Shown here: positions 1 through 11,588 of the stretch, in pieces
Layout of the letters: every line of letters starts with the position of its first letter
How positions within the stretch are numbered: position 1 is the stretch's first letter
The notes under the pieces: model-generated
The model's input: only the letters and a program-made list of their open reading frames with translations
Databases searched by the model: none
What the model was told of the DNA's origin: nothing
Program-made: the position numbers and the translations under genes
Source of the DNA: Allolobophora icterica
Taxonomy: Eukaryota; Annelida; Clitellata; Crassiclitellata; Lumbricidae
Direction: 5' to 3'
NCBI GenBank assembly: GCA_963556255.1
Contig: OY744610.1
Location: 16,378,039 to 16,442,038, forward strand
Length of the DNA: 64,000 nucleotides

Positions 1-13
1 CTTTGCCCGACAT

Positions 14-331
14 GTGTACTATCATAAATGTGAACTCTTGCTTTTTTTTGACAATCATTACTCCATTAGATGTCACTATTTTCTTGGAAGACATTTTCTT
101 GCAAGATATTTGAAACTCAGATGTTGCATCGACTGTAATCTTTCGTATACAAAAGCAGTGACTGATTTTGTTGACATGAAATGTAATTTTCCCTTTGAAC
201 ATTTCATTCGCAGGTATTTTTTGAAAAAGCTTCGTGTTATTGAAACATCATTCGAATTTGATCGCATCAGGGACAAAGTTTTGATTTCGTGTGAAATTTG
301 TTTAAATGTGAAGTTAAACACCGAAATTTAG
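14..331 (+). pseudogene. 3' end of a second Mab-21/TPR-like gene copy
   Basis: The reading frame CHYFLGRHFLARYLKLRC followed by FVDMKC and PFEHFIRRY closely matches the last 70 residues of the minus-strand gene at 6359-9231. Where that gene stops (TAA after RVNKT), this copy reads TCA and continues 28 more codons to a TAG at 329. The first 20 or so codons are poorly conserved against the other copy, and the rest of the gene lies to the left of the window, so it cannot be judged whether this paralogue is functional. It is listed as a pseudogene because the stop is lost and the 5' part looks damaged; a live gene with a longer tail remains possible. Confidence 0.6.
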
Positions 332-569
332 TTCTGGTTTGTTTAGTGTCCTAGTGTGGAGACTTGAAGGTCGAAATATCCCAGATATGTTGTGAATATG
401 TGGATTGGAAACTCTGACTTCAACCGTATGCCTACTTTGTAGAACTACGGCGCCTGTGTTTCTTTGATTATTAATAATTTAGCAATTTCTATAGCGCTGG
501 TGTTAAAATCACAAGGCACCAACAGATGGCGCACCAAAGCTAAACTGTAATCAGATCAACATCCAGAAG

Positions 570-792
<223 letters not shown>

Positions 793-1153
793 ATGGTGGA
801 AAGAGATAAAGATAAAACTAGACAGATTACCGTCAAGACTATTTTGGCTTTGCATGATCGGAATCGTAATCTCCGGATTTCTACAGCGCCCAATAAAGCG
901 AAGTCGCGGGAACCAGTTTATTCACATGAGAGTCTCGTCCGACTCGTCCATTATGACCTCTTTATAAAACATTTCCGAATGATGATGGCAGTTAGAATTC
1001 AAGTAGATTCCTTCATACAAAACAATCTTAAACGGAAGAGGATACAGTCACGATATTATGTTATCGGATGTCGATAATTTTTCTCAATCATTGAAATCTT
1101 GGCATTTAAGGAAGGCTAAACAATAAGACACCATCAAGAACGTTGTTCCTGTC

Positions 1154-1490
1154 ATAGGCGCCGACTTCTTGGGGGCCAGTGGGTGCCTGGCACCCAGAAG
1201 AATTCGGACCTCAAATTCAATTTTTTACACCTAAGCAGTAATCTCACAACGTGAGAAGTACAACTACAACACAAATACCCAACATTGCATGATCTCACGG
1301 TCACAGCCCGTACATAAATAAATTATATATTTATTTATTATTTAAAATAAATAAATAATAGCACTGGAAACCCTTGACAAGAAAACACTTTTCTCTTTCC
1401 GAAAATCCGCCAAAACTCACCTACCTAAGGGGAGGGGTATGAAAATGGAGGGAGAACCCATGCACCCAGTGGCACCCAGAGACAAAAGCA
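1154..1490. mobile_element. Probable MITE present only in the left arm
   Basis: The sequence between TTCCTGT (about 1146) and the shared GCTACGTATAATCAATTA block has no match in the right arm, which holds about 90 bp of unrelated DNA there. The block opens with ATAGGCGCCGACTTC, typical of hAT-type ends, and both sides are rich in GGTGCC/GGCACCC motifs. A clean target-site duplication was not found, so the limits are approximate. Confidence 0.45.
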
Positions 1491-1641
1491 AAAGTCGCTA
1501 CGTATAATCAATTAAGTGACTTTAATACTTTTGAGCCAACAGCTGATAACCGCTTAGAATAGAGATCTCGTAGTAATGGCGATGAGAGTAAACCTCCTTT
1601 GTTAGTTTGGTGGCAGAAAATATGACCAAAATATAGCTAAT

Positions 1642-1900
1642 ATGTTAGACCTGGCATGTCTTCTGGAACCACATAAACTTTCCTGTCATGAAATATACAG
1701 ACTACTGAACATAGCCATTTTTTTACCGGTTACACCAGAAGCCTGTGAGCGCAGATTTTTCTGGTTTGAAATCAATTGAAACATATTTACGAAGCACTAT
1801 GTCTCTCATTCGTTTAAGCAGTTTAGTAATGCTGTCGATTGATTCTGTTCGTGCAGAGTCGGCTTTGATTTCGGCTGAGATTATCATCAAACACAGCTAA
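1642..1900 (+). pseudogene. hAT transposase C-terminal remnant (left arm)
   Basis: The frame starting MLDLACLLEPHKLSCHE and continuing through the EACERRF-like and RSTMSLIRLSSLVMLSI-like blocks is the C-terminal dimerisation region of hAT transposases (zinc-finger MYM/TTF-type branch), where the family signature is roughly P.T.A.CERSFS.L...K.Y.RS.M...RL. One frameshift lies near 1763. No other part of a transposase is present. The same fragment is at 4628-4885 on the opposite strand, as expected from the inverted duplication. Confidence 0.7.
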
Positions 1901-2126
1901 GAGTCACTGATAAGGTTTGGCCAAGAACATACGCAGCCTTATAACTCTATGACGCGGCACGTATTGCTACAGTTGTTATTTGATAATAACATCCGCTATA
2001 ACGTGATATGAGTATTTCGAAAGACAATGTTTCATATCGCGATATCGCTGCCTATATAATCAAATCTAAGGACTTCTATCATGGCGCCACTGTCTATCAT
2101 GGCGCATCAGGCGATGGTCGCTAGTA

Positions 2127-3234
2127 ATCAATATCGTTGTGCCGTCAACTCCATTGCCCCATAGGATACACTCAGGCAGGCATAGGGCGTCGCTCAGAGC
2201 AGTGTCTGTGAAGTCTGAGTAGTCACGACCCCGGCATTCGCAAAAATAAACTGAAGGATCCTGTGCCCCACGTTTAATACTTCGAATACAGGCTAAAGGC
2301 ACTCTAGAACGTAGCTGTCTTTTATAGCCTGGCTCGTCAATTGGCAGTTTGCATGTCCTGGTTTTTCAGCCGCAACACAAATTGTAGGCCTTTTGCCTTA
2401 GTCTCGGAGTCATAGGCGTCGAATCAGAAACTTTAGAGTAGAGCGTTGCTTTGCCCTATTTCAATCACTCTGAGTACAGCCTACAAGCAATGATACCTTA
2501 ATGTGAAAAAGAAAGACGAAAACATATTGAAAATGTGAAAAGAAAGACTGCGGATATAACAAAAACGGCGATGATCACATTTCGGTATCCAGAAAAGGGA
2601 TCTGGAAGTTTGGCTGTAATTTTTGACAAAGAATCTATTTAAGTCCTGATGTCAGCAGTATATGATAAACAAAACTTTGTCGTCTTGCGGAGCAAAAGGG
2701 AAACTGTGAGTCCAATAATACAGTTCAACAATAATAAAGGAAAATGTGGGTCCAGTAATAGGGTCCAATAATAATAAAGAATTATATGGATTCAATAATA
2801 GCTTTAGTTTTATCCACTTTTTCTGGATCTGTTTGATTGCATGTTTTGCTGACTGCAACGTGGTTTGTGCAAAAAGCATAAAAAGCAATAGCTTTATCAC
2901 AGCGGTATGCCCTGCCTGCTTAGAAAGGCAACCATTAGTTCACGAGCAGGACACGAATGTTCCTTTTGCTTTTATTGTCATTGTCTACTTGAACGAGCAT
3001 AACACTGCATAATCCTCCAGTATCCATACGAGAGAATATGAGCACACAAATTTCCATTACATCCAGAGTTGATTACGACAGCAACGACGAATCTCGATAT
3101 ATTCTAATCATCTGCCAAAGCGAATAATATAAGTTTATCTAGTTACTAGACATAGTCGAACCTTGCGATCGTCTCCTCATTTTAATCAGCAGGCTTCTGG
3201 GAGGTTGACCTAGCTACTGTAGACGCTGCCCATC
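2127..3234. other. Spacer between the arms, no gene seen
   Basis: This is the left part of the loop between the inverted arms. Short open frames (for example 2746-3012 plus) lack recognisable domains and credible splice sites. No RNA gene or repeat family was recognised. Confidence 0.5.
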
Positions 3235-3708
3235 CAGAGGCGCGTTTACCATTAGGCGCACTAGGCGCGCGCCTAGGGCCCCCAAATCTTGGAGGGCCCC
3301 AAACTAATGAAAATATTTTTTTAATTATAAAAAATCAAATTTTGCGTGTTTTTACTAAAATTATATCAATAACTTCACATTTCTTGAAAATATCTTATAT
3401 AACTAATCATAATTACAGTGCCAATAACACTCACAAACAAGGTTTCAAGTTCAACTTCGTGTATTGTATTGTATATGGGCATTTATAAAGCGCCTCTCAC
3501 GGTATATACCATTCAGAGGCGCTCCCAGTGCGCGAGACCCCGAGAGAAAAAGCAGGATTTAAGGTGAGAAAAGGAAGAAGCAACGCTACCAGAGAGAATG
3601 GTGGTGCGGACAGACACCACCAGAGTCTCAGACTCTCAGTCTACAAGTTCAGAAGGGCTTCAAAAGTGCTTTGCGCCTAGGGCCCCGTTTTCTGTAAACG
3701 CGCCACTG
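3235..3708. mobile_element. hAT-type MITE, GGCGCGTTTAC family
   Basis: The ends are inverted repeats: CAGAGGCGCGTTTAC on the left and GTAAACGCGCCACTG on the right. Flanks TGCCCATC and GCCCCATC look like a decayed 8-bp target duplication. A second copy lies at 34563-34885 and a fragment at 22353-22410. Relative to the second copy, about 3461-3600 is extra sequence containing CATTTATAAAGCGCC, probably a nested insertion. No coding capacity. Confidence 0.75.
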
Positions 3709-4397
3709 GCCCCATCGTAGCCAGGCCTCCGAAATGCTGTACTAGCTGCGACTCAGTCTCTCTGTGTGCCTCTTTCTGACTGTCTACCACTAAATACACA
3801 CTAGAGTATCAAGCCAGTTGTTGCTGTAGACTAAAATGTGCACGGTGGATTCCAATTGGTCGCTACCTTTGCTACTCCGACATTGTTTCTATAAGAGCAG
3901 AAACGTGAGGACTAAGCTATTGGAGTGGTTAGCCTGTCTCCTTTTGTGAACTCTGTTTGCTGAATCAGGAACTAGGTCAGTGAAAAGGAAGTGATCTTCT
4001 GATGGTGACTAACTTTGTTCGCAACTCAACTGGTGTGGTTCGTCGTCACTCAGCAAGTTTACACATAGATCCATCCATGCATGTATATACACATCATACA
4101 TCCACTTAAATGCAAATATAGTACTCGAAGCCTATCTCCAACCTCATACTCTTTTCTGTCCTACCTCCTCTTAGCTTCTTGGGTGGCGTTTTAACGGAGT
4201 AAACTACGAGATCTTAGCTATGCTCCTACTTGCTAACATACACACTTACACACTTTAGCACTATGACACATAAATGCATACATCCATAATACATACATAA
4301 CATCATACATCCACTTACATACGTATATATTGATACATGAATCAATCAATCAATCAATCAAACTTTATTCATGATGTTAAAGACAGTGACATTTGCT
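3709..4397. other. Spacer with CATA-rich tracts, no gene seen
   Basis: Right part of the loop. It holds loose ACATACAT tracts (about 4075-4330) and an (ATCA)n run followed by AACTTTATTC at about 4343-4370. The latter resembles the reversed 3' tail of a LINE or SINE but has no identifiable body. Confidence 0.45.
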
Positions 4398-4627
4398 ACA
4401 ATTAATAGCGACCATCGACTGATGCCGTGAACATTATTACAGAGGCGCTATAGAAGTCCTTAGATTAGATTATATTGGCAGCGATACGAAACATTGTCTT
4501 TCGAAATACTTATGTTACTTGATAGCAGATATTATAATGATATAACAAGTGTATCAATACGTGCTGCGTTATAGAGCTATTATAAGGCTACGCATAGTTA
4601 TGCCTAGTCAAACCTCATTAATATCTA

Positions 4628-4885
4628 CTAGCTGCGTTTGCTGATAATCTCAGCTGAAATCAAAGCCGACTCTGCACGAACAGATTCAATCGACAGCATT
4701 ACTAAACTGCTTAAACGAATGACATACATAGTGCTTCGTGAATATGTTTTAATTAATTTCAAACTAGAAAATCTTCGCTCACAGGCTGCTGATGTTACCG
4801 GTAAATCGATGGTTATTTTCAGTAGTCTGTATATTTCATGACAAGCAAGTTTATACGGCTCCAGAAGATATGCCAGGTCTAACAT
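4628..4885 (-). pseudogene. hAT transposase C-terminal remnant (right arm)
   Basis: An uninterrupted 85-codon frame contains LPVTSAACERRFSSLKLIKT and RLSSLVMLSIESV, the dimerisation segment of hAT transposases. Only this C-terminal piece is present, with no BED finger, no catalytic core and no bounding terminal repeats, so it is a fossil. It is less damaged than its left-arm twin at 1642-1900, which has lost the frame in the middle. Confidence 0.75.
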
Positions 4886-5427
4886 ATTAGCTATATTTCA
4901 GTTGAAAATGAACCTGAATGCTGTTAATACATATTTTCTGCCACCAAACTAACAAAGTAGGTTTACTCTCATCGGCATCACTACGAGATCTCTATTCTCA
5001 GCGTTTCGATAACTTCAGCTGTTGGCTCAAAATTATTAAAGTCGCTTAATTGATTATACGTAGCAAAAAGGTTTTATATGCTATATTGGTTGTGATGGAC
5101 AAACTGATTTCCTGAGTGAAACTAAATATCGAAGTGCTTTTCGGTGAACAGGAACAGCGCTTTTGATGTGTCTTATTGTTTAGCCCTTCCTTCAATGCCA
5201 AGATTTCAATGATTCATAAAAATTAACGACATCCGATAACATAATATCGTGACCTCTTCCGTTTCAAAATGTTTTGTATAAAGGAAACTACTTGAGCTCT
5301 TATTTCGATCATTGATATTTGGCAACGATTTATGAAGAGGTTGTGATGGACGAGACTCAAACGAGACTCTCATGCAAAGCCAAAATAGTCTTGACGGTCA
5401 TCTCTCTAGTTTTCTCTCTATCTCTTT

Positions 5428-5783
5428 CAGGGGCGGATCCTGAAGGTTTATCAGAGGGGGCCAAAAATAATACACACATACATACATAAACACCAGTGTT
5501 TAAGCTAGTCCCCCTCTTCTGGGAGGAGAATAGCAGTTTTGTCGATCAAAAATGTGTGGGGGTAGTGACCAACGGACCAACGAAAGATTTTTGGGGAATT
5601 CATTTCCCAAAAAATTAATGACCTTTTTTAGTCATTAACCTCCAGAAAAACGTTTCACTCATATTTCCATATTTCGCCATTTTTACTTGGGTACGTCTAC
5701 GGGGGCGCCCACGTCCTGTGACTGTCCTGTGTAAATATCAAATGGTTGGCCATGGCCGGATTGGCCCCCTGGATCCGCCCCTG
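5428..5783. mobile_element. hAT MITE with perfect 8-bp target duplication
   Basis: The terminal repeats CAGGGGCGGATCC and GGATCCGCCCCTG are perfect 13-bp inverted repeats. They are flanked by identical copies of ATCTCTTT (5420-5427 and 5784-5791). The left arm of the inverted duplication has the empty site with a single ATCTCTTT (reverse complement at about 803-810), so the insertion followed the duplication. The interior holds a segment related to 35346-35700. No coding capacity. Confidence 0.93.
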
Positions 5784-5800
5784 ATCTCTTTACACTATAG

Positions 5801-6025
<225 letters not shown>

Positions 6026-6358
6026 ATGTGTTCTTTAGGATGATGACTTGATAACGGCTTAGCTTTGGTGCGCCATCTGTTGGTGCCTTGTGAATAAGAC
6101 ACCGGTTCTATAGAAATAACTAATTAATAATCAAAGAAACACAGGCGCCCTATCCCTACAAAGCATGTGTGAAGTTGGCATACGTTTAAATTCCGAGTTT
6201 CGAAAACCCACAGTGACAGCAAATCTAGGATATTTCGACCTTCAAGTCTCCACACTAGGATACGTAACAAACCAGAACTAAATTTCAGTCTTTAACCTCA
6301 CATTTAAACAAATTTAACGCGCAATCAGAATTTGGTCACTGATGCGATAAAACTCGAG

Positions 6359-9231
6359 TTATGTTTTATTAACACGAAGCTTTTGTAGCAAATACCTGCG
6401 AATGAAATGTTCAAACGGAAGATAACATTTCATGTCAACAAATTCAGTCACTGCTTCTGTATACGAAAGATTACAGACGATGTAACATCTGAGTTTCAAA
6501 TATCTTGCAAGAAAATGTCTTCCAAGAAAATAGTGACATTTGAGGTAAGAACTAAAAAGACACATTGAGAGTTCACTCCTATTAACTCGCACATTTCTAA
6601 CAAAAAAGTGTTCAAACGTTGAATTGACAGTTACCTCAAACTTACGGAAGTCATCATTCAACGGTGTTAAATAATAAAAGAGTGTGTGAAATCCAAGCAA
6701 CGCCTGTACATTTCTATCAAAGAAAGCGTCAAGCGGTGGTATCGCCAAAACATTCGCAAATGCAAACTCCTTCAAATCGCTCTGAAGATCAGGCTCATTG
6801 AGAATTCGTTCACATAAACGCAATACTTCGTCGTATTGGCGACATTTGTATAGGTACAAAGCACGATAGCAATAAATTGTGTTGCACTGGATGCCAAAGT
6901 CTTTGCAAATCATATTGTAGAAAAGTGTCAAATTTTCTATGGCATATCCCATTAGAGCATTAATTACAATTTCTTTCACTATCAAAGGATTCGCAGCTGT
7001 AGCCTCGGTTTCTGTCAATGAATCTGTCCTTCGATAAACGATCTGTTTGGCAGCTTTGTACAGCAAACCTGTATTCATCGCAGCAATACATTTCGTCTTT
7101 CTTAAGGTCTTCAAATATTCATCCATAGGAAATGCTGACTCTGGCAAACCAGAATAAAAATCCAAATCTTTTGATATTATTTCGGCAGATAATACAGTTA
7201 AATAATTAGCAAACACCTCTGGTGAAAGACGCAGATCGAGATAAAACCGCCTCTTGATGGAATGAAGATCATTGTCAGTTATCTTTTTGTGAAGCACATA
7301 CAATCCAACGATTCTAGCGACATCGTCAATAAACAACAAACAACCCGCATTCAGTGTTTCCGTATCCTTGTGAGAATTCTGATCCGCAAAAACTGCTAAG
7401 CAAAAGCGTATTGCTTGTTGATAATCTGATGTGGAAAAATGGAGAGCAGCCAGATAGGCAAAAGCAGCAGGAGCAATGCCGTTGAATTGTGAATCGTCAT
7501 ATCCTAAAGCTCTTCTAAGACACCTTCTTGACATGAGAGACAAGAGTTGAAATTCTGAATGGCTATTTGATCCAGTTAAATTTTCCATAAGATCCAGAGC
7601 ACGCCGGAATTGAAACCGACTACTATGCTCCGAATCAGGTTTCGGAAAGTTATGATACTGAGACCTTGTCATTTTAGGTTGCATCGAAATTGTGTTGATA
7701 AATTCAACAAAAGAATTGCTATCCAACGAAACCTCTCCACAACTAAAACCATTTGCAGTATGCAAACTGAAAAGTAATTTGTCAAAGTACGTGAAATATA
7801 ATAACTTCTCTATTGCTGGAAGAATTGTCAGTGTATTTTGTATTTCCGGATTCAAATATTCTGTTTTGTATTGATCTCGTAAGCGATCTGCAAGTCCTGA
7901 ACGTGTCCCGAGTTTAGTTAAGGAATGACAGATTCTACTACAGCTTCTGCATCTTATAGAAAAGAATAACTCCACTGACACTAATTCATGCGATTTCCGA
8001 CGTTGAAAGACAGGTAGCAAGTAATCTATAAACTGTGGCATTACTTCCATTGTGCGCTTAGGCTTGAAACGTCTCCGAATGAATGAGAGTATGTAATTTT
8101 CCACAAACCAATGACAAAGAATACCAGAATTGCAAAATTCATTCAGTCGTCTTTCAGTCTTCTCAAGAATTGTAGAGCTCGATGGCGCGTGAAATAAATT
8201 TGCTTCAGGAATAAAATAGTTTGGACAGTATCTCCTCTTTAGCCATTCTAACAGCTTTTTCAATAACTCACAGCACATCGCAAATACAGAAGAGGAATTC
8301 CACCATTCTGGCGACATCTCTTCACAAGTCCACAACATCAGTGTCTTTAAATGATACGTACAGAGAACCTCATTTTCTTTTGGACAATCTTTTTGTATCA
8401 ATTCTTTCTTGCAGAAGAATCTCAGCAAATGATAGACAATCTGTTGAATTTGAGTACAACTCTGAAGTAAAATTATTTCTGCGACTGAAAATGATAACCT
8501 CCACTGCATTTCATCGTCTCTGCAAGAACGATGCTGAGCATAAACAACATGACAGCCATTTTGTACAACCTCCGAGATTGTATCAATCGTCGGCCATCCG
8601 TATTTTCTTGAGCGAAGATGCCAATTTGTGATTTCTCTGGGCCACTGAGGACAAAATAGACTATAGACGGAATCAGCTCCCGATTCAAGAGAATCTGTTC
8701 GAGATTTCATTGCTGGACCAGCAACAATGTCTGGCAACGTGGGTGTACTGAATATACAATTCAAATGAGCACAAAAATTAGTTGCAAGAGCAGCCAAATC
8801 TAAGTACACGTAAATACCTGGTAGAGCCTCTTGTTTAAATTCATACATTTTGTATTTCCAGTTATATATCATATGTCCCAAGATTCGTAATCGAACAAAA
8901 CCTGGATACATACGGTATGGCTCAATCTTGTAGCACTGGATCGCTTCAGGTAGGCCACTCATATCACTTGGCAACACTGGAAAATCGCCACTGAAGACCA
9001 GCTTAGTAGGTTTGCACATCAAGAAATCATTGTCCGTAATGCATGTATTCACTGGACGGATGTAAAACTCCGCTTGGCTGCCACACAGAATCGAGTGCAA
9101 ATGTTGTTCAGATCTCGAGAGCACGAGGAAGTGATCAAAAGGAAGAGACTTTGGAACCAATTGGCATGTACTAACGATGAAAAAGGATGCCATTTCCTCA
9201 TCCGATTTAACCGCATAGTCCGTCATCTCAG
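6359..9231 (-). CDS. Mab-21/cGAS-like nucleotidyltransferase with TPR-like C-terminus
   Basis: A 2.87-kb exon encodes 955 residues from the ATG at 9226. A good acceptor (TTTTTTCAG, 9240-9232) precedes it, so the exon probably starts at 9231 and 5' non-coding or short coding exons lie upstream; the open frame runs to 9295 but that part reads through intron. Residues 45-345 form a Mab-21 domain: GS at 49-50, DND at 65-67, a possible third acidic residue D143 in YLDLAAL, then GPAMKSR, the CPQWP..I..W..R.R..GWP block at 192-212, QWRLSFSVAE at 241-250, YHLKTLMLWTCEE at 291-303 and CPNYFIPEANLF at 334-345. Residues about 430-955 are helical with TPR-like pairs, e.g. FSTSDYQQAIRFCLAVFADQ and YKCRQYDEVLRLCERIL. 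Large Mab-21/TPR proteins are expanded in many marine invertebrates; relatives (cGLRs) sense nucleic acids and make cyclic nucleotides, but activity here is inference. The stop TAA is at 6361-6359. Confidence 0.88.
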
Positions 9232-9240
9232 CTGAAAAAA

Positions 9241-9500
9241 CATATATGTATATATATCCATCCTGAGTAATTATCATCATGATCATGATCATCACTCATC
9301 ATAATCATCATCATTCCTCCTCGTCCTCCTCGTCATAGTCATCATTCATCACATCATATTCTTCATCATTTGTCATCAGCATCATTTATTGATATCATCC
9401 TTATCATCATAATGATCCTCATCATCGTCAGCGCAGCGTTGCCACGGTCGTAGTAGTCATCATAATCATAACCGTGAGAATCATCCTCATCGTTATCATC
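9241..9500. repeat. Degenerate (ATC)n tract
   Basis: Imperfect ATC, ATG and TCC triplets just upstream of the Mab-21-like exon, probably inside its 5' intron. Frames through it are low-complexity and not genes. Confidence 0.85.
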
Positions 9501-9837
9501 ATTTGATCATGATAATCAACTGCAGATACGTCTACAAGTCTAGTTATCACCCATATCAAATTTGAACAATCACCTTCACCATTTACATTTCGATCAAGAG
9601 TGTTTGGTTGACAGTCTTTTTTCATCTTAGCATTTGTCTGATGACAAACTGCCTTCGACTTATCATTGACAAGTGGCCTTAGATAAAATACACAATTACA
9701 CACCCAGGTATTTCAGTTTCAAGGAATCATGTTCTCCGACGCAATCCTACTGGCCAACGCCCATCACTCAAGAAATCTGAAGGAACTGGACACCCGTTGA
9801 ACAAAAAATCCAATTGAATACAGGTCTCATTTTATCT
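9501..9837. other. No clear feature; possible upstream exon on the minus strand
   Basis: A minus-strand frame (9700-9510) reads VNDKSKAVCHQTNAKMKKD and ends near a GTATCT donor-like site. It could be an upstream exon of the Mab-21-like gene, but it matches nothing recognised and is only weakly supported. Confidence 0.2.
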
Positions 9838-10619
9838 CACGGGACAGTTGATTGGATGCCTAACTGCGAACGGCCCCTAGGCCGCCGCGCCCATGTTACC
9901 TTGTTACCTGTGTTGACGTTATTTTTAATTGGCGTTTTCTGAACATGTCTTGTCTTTGAACTGTTCTAGGGCGCGGTGGAGCAGATCGGCTTACTAGCGG
10001 AAGGGCGAGGCTGTCCTGAACTCCTAGCTGAGGGCGGCGCAAAGCCCGAGGCACGTCCAGCTTCAGCCGGCTTGCACACAAACCTGGTTTAGGGTCTACG
10101 CCTGTAGACACTGTTCCTTCTTATAGGACCGTTGAAGTGGAAGGAGAATAGGCCGATCACAGCCTTTAAGGGTGAGAATTTCGAGGAGAAAGTGTTGGGT
10201 GCCAACCGCTCTGCTCAGTCCAAGTGACGCTCTCGGTCACGACCGCTGTTGGGACCCCGCAGTAGTCCGGGGTGGAGGGAAGTAAACACACCCAACTGGC
10301 GGTGCAGACGCGGGTACCACTCCTGGGGAGGATGGGACGCACCAGCAGGAACGGGATAGTTCCAGGCGGCCACCTGTAAAGCAAGCACCCGGCTCGGAGA
10401 GTGCGGTCCCGGTTGCGTTCGGGGTGAAAACCTGAAACCCCGTGTCCCCAAGGGAGGAAGGCGAGGGCACTACAGCTGTCGTTAAGGGGAACCGGCAGCG
10501 GAGGGCTGGACGGGTACATCCGGCGAGGCGAATGTTTACCGGAGATCCTCTTACCACGGGTGGATGGCCCTGACCAGGGGCTCAGACGGTGGCAGGAGCC
10601 CTTCGACTACCGGGCGTCC
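9838..10619. mobile_element. GC-rich block, candidate rDNA-linked retroelement
   Basis: About 780 bp of strikingly GC-rich DNA in AT-rich surroundings. It does not read as the 28S sequence that normally precedes the following rRNA segment, yet it is joined directly to that segment. Several overlapping minus-strand frames (10166-10557) are the usual by-product of high GC. The likeliest explanation is part of a retroelement, or a retroelement UTR, that became linked to rRNA sequence. No protein domain was recognised. Confidence 0.35.
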
Positions 10620-10693
10620 GTGCTGAATATCAAAGTGAAGAAATTCAGAAAAGCACGGGCAAACGGCGGGAGTAACTTATGACCCTCTTAAGG
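10620..10693 (+). pseudogene. 28S rRNA fragment ending at the R2 target site
   Basis: The segment from GTGCTGAATATCAAAGTG to CTTAAGG matches the conserved 28S stretch that reads GTGCTCTGAATGTCAAAGTG, AAGAAATTCAA, AAACGGCGGGAGTAACTATG and ACTCTCTTAAGG, with about ten differences or small indels. The match stops at AAGG, the point where R2 elements cleave before TAGCCAAATG. It is far too short and too diverged to be a working rRNA gene. Confidence 0.85.
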
Positions 10694-10855
10694 AATAGTA
10701 TCCAAATACGTGAATAGATCCAATAAATCTTGTGCCTCAGGTTTACGTTTACCTTCGCCTGGACGACGTACAATCAAACGCGGAATGTCTGTGCTTACAT
10801 TATCGCTAACCACAAACACCGCCGCCTCAAACAACCTCTCCTTTACATAATTTCT
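10688..10855 (-). other. Possible terminal exon of unknown gene
   Basis: The minus strand is open for 55 codons with a protein-like composition, containing VKERLFEAAVFVVSDNV, PRLIVRRPGEGKRKPEAQ and DLLDLFTYLDTIP before a TAA. That stop codon lies within the CTTAAGG of the 28S fragment, an odd coincidence for a real gene. Upstream (to the right) is a weak acceptor-like stretch. The family is unknown and it may be a relic. Confidence 0.25.
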
Positions 10856-11344
10856 TCAACTAAATAGAAACGGCACTACGCCTTTCCTTTACCTTCTCCG
10901 AGTTGAATTTGCAAAATTATTTTTCAAATAGCATAAAACTTTGTTTAATATCACCAGATTCCCCGTTCATGAAATGTCCGCCATTATCGCGTGAAATCAG
11001 TGGGTTCAACTTTCGTTACTGTAGTCATTAATAATAGCCACAGATTTCTGCGCCATGTCGTCTTCAAACGTGGGACTACTGCTGAAACAAACGGGCGATG
11101 TCATAAAGGTTACGAAGGACCTCGGTGCGCCGAGATGTTTCCCCCACAGTGGTATTCGGGCCTCAGCAAATCAGGAGATGTTCACGGACCGACTCGTAGC
11201 GACGCCAGAGAATGAAAGGGAGAGGAATACGACACACAGTTGGGGTCCTTGGTAGTCAGCCAGTGGTTAAATTGCTCATCCAGAGGTGGCGGGTCTCTAA
11301 ATATTTGCAAATCCAAAAAACCTACGGCTAATCCTAAATTACAA

Positions 11345-11588
11345 CAGGGACGTCATTTCAGCTTTTTCGGGGGGCAGGAAAAAAGAGGTTAACAAAGTTT
11401 TCGGCGCTCACGCGCGAACATTTTTTCAGCCTTTTTTGGTGTTTCTTTTAAAATGTTTTGTATTTAGTCTACATGCAAAACTGTAAGCCAATGCTGCAAA
11501 TGAGTCTCTTTTTTTCCTTTTCTTTTTTAAATATTTTTTATTTTTCCCAAAAAATCAGGGAATCCTCCTGCCCCAAAGGACGTCCCTG
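11345..11588. mobile_element. hAT MITE nested in the larger hAT element
   Basis: The ends read CAGGGACGTCATTT on the left and AAAGGACGTCCCTG on the right. Both flanks are AATTACAA (11337-11344 and 11589-11596), a perfect 8-bp duplication. It is 244 bp long, has no coding capacity, and is younger than its host element. Confidence 0.93.

Noticed and set aside
8221..8631. Plus-strand frame opposite the Mab-21-like gene
   Set aside because: Antisense shadow of a strong coding exon; no domain and no splice context of its own.
9227..9295. Upstream extension of the Mab-21-like frame to the ATG at 9295
   Set aside because: The added residues are Met/Ile-rich and come from ATC repeats, and a good splice acceptor separates them from the domain.
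10166..10557. Overlapping minus-strand frames in the GC-rich block
   Set aside because: Three frames are open at once, as expected from high GC; none has a domain.
10620..10693. Working 28S rRNA gene
   Set aside because: Only 74 bp match, with substitutions and indels in a near-invariant region.
11055..11255. 66-codon plus-strand frame with a good start context
   Set aside because: No known domain; the final codons cross into the flank of the hAT element, so it is not a stable gene end.
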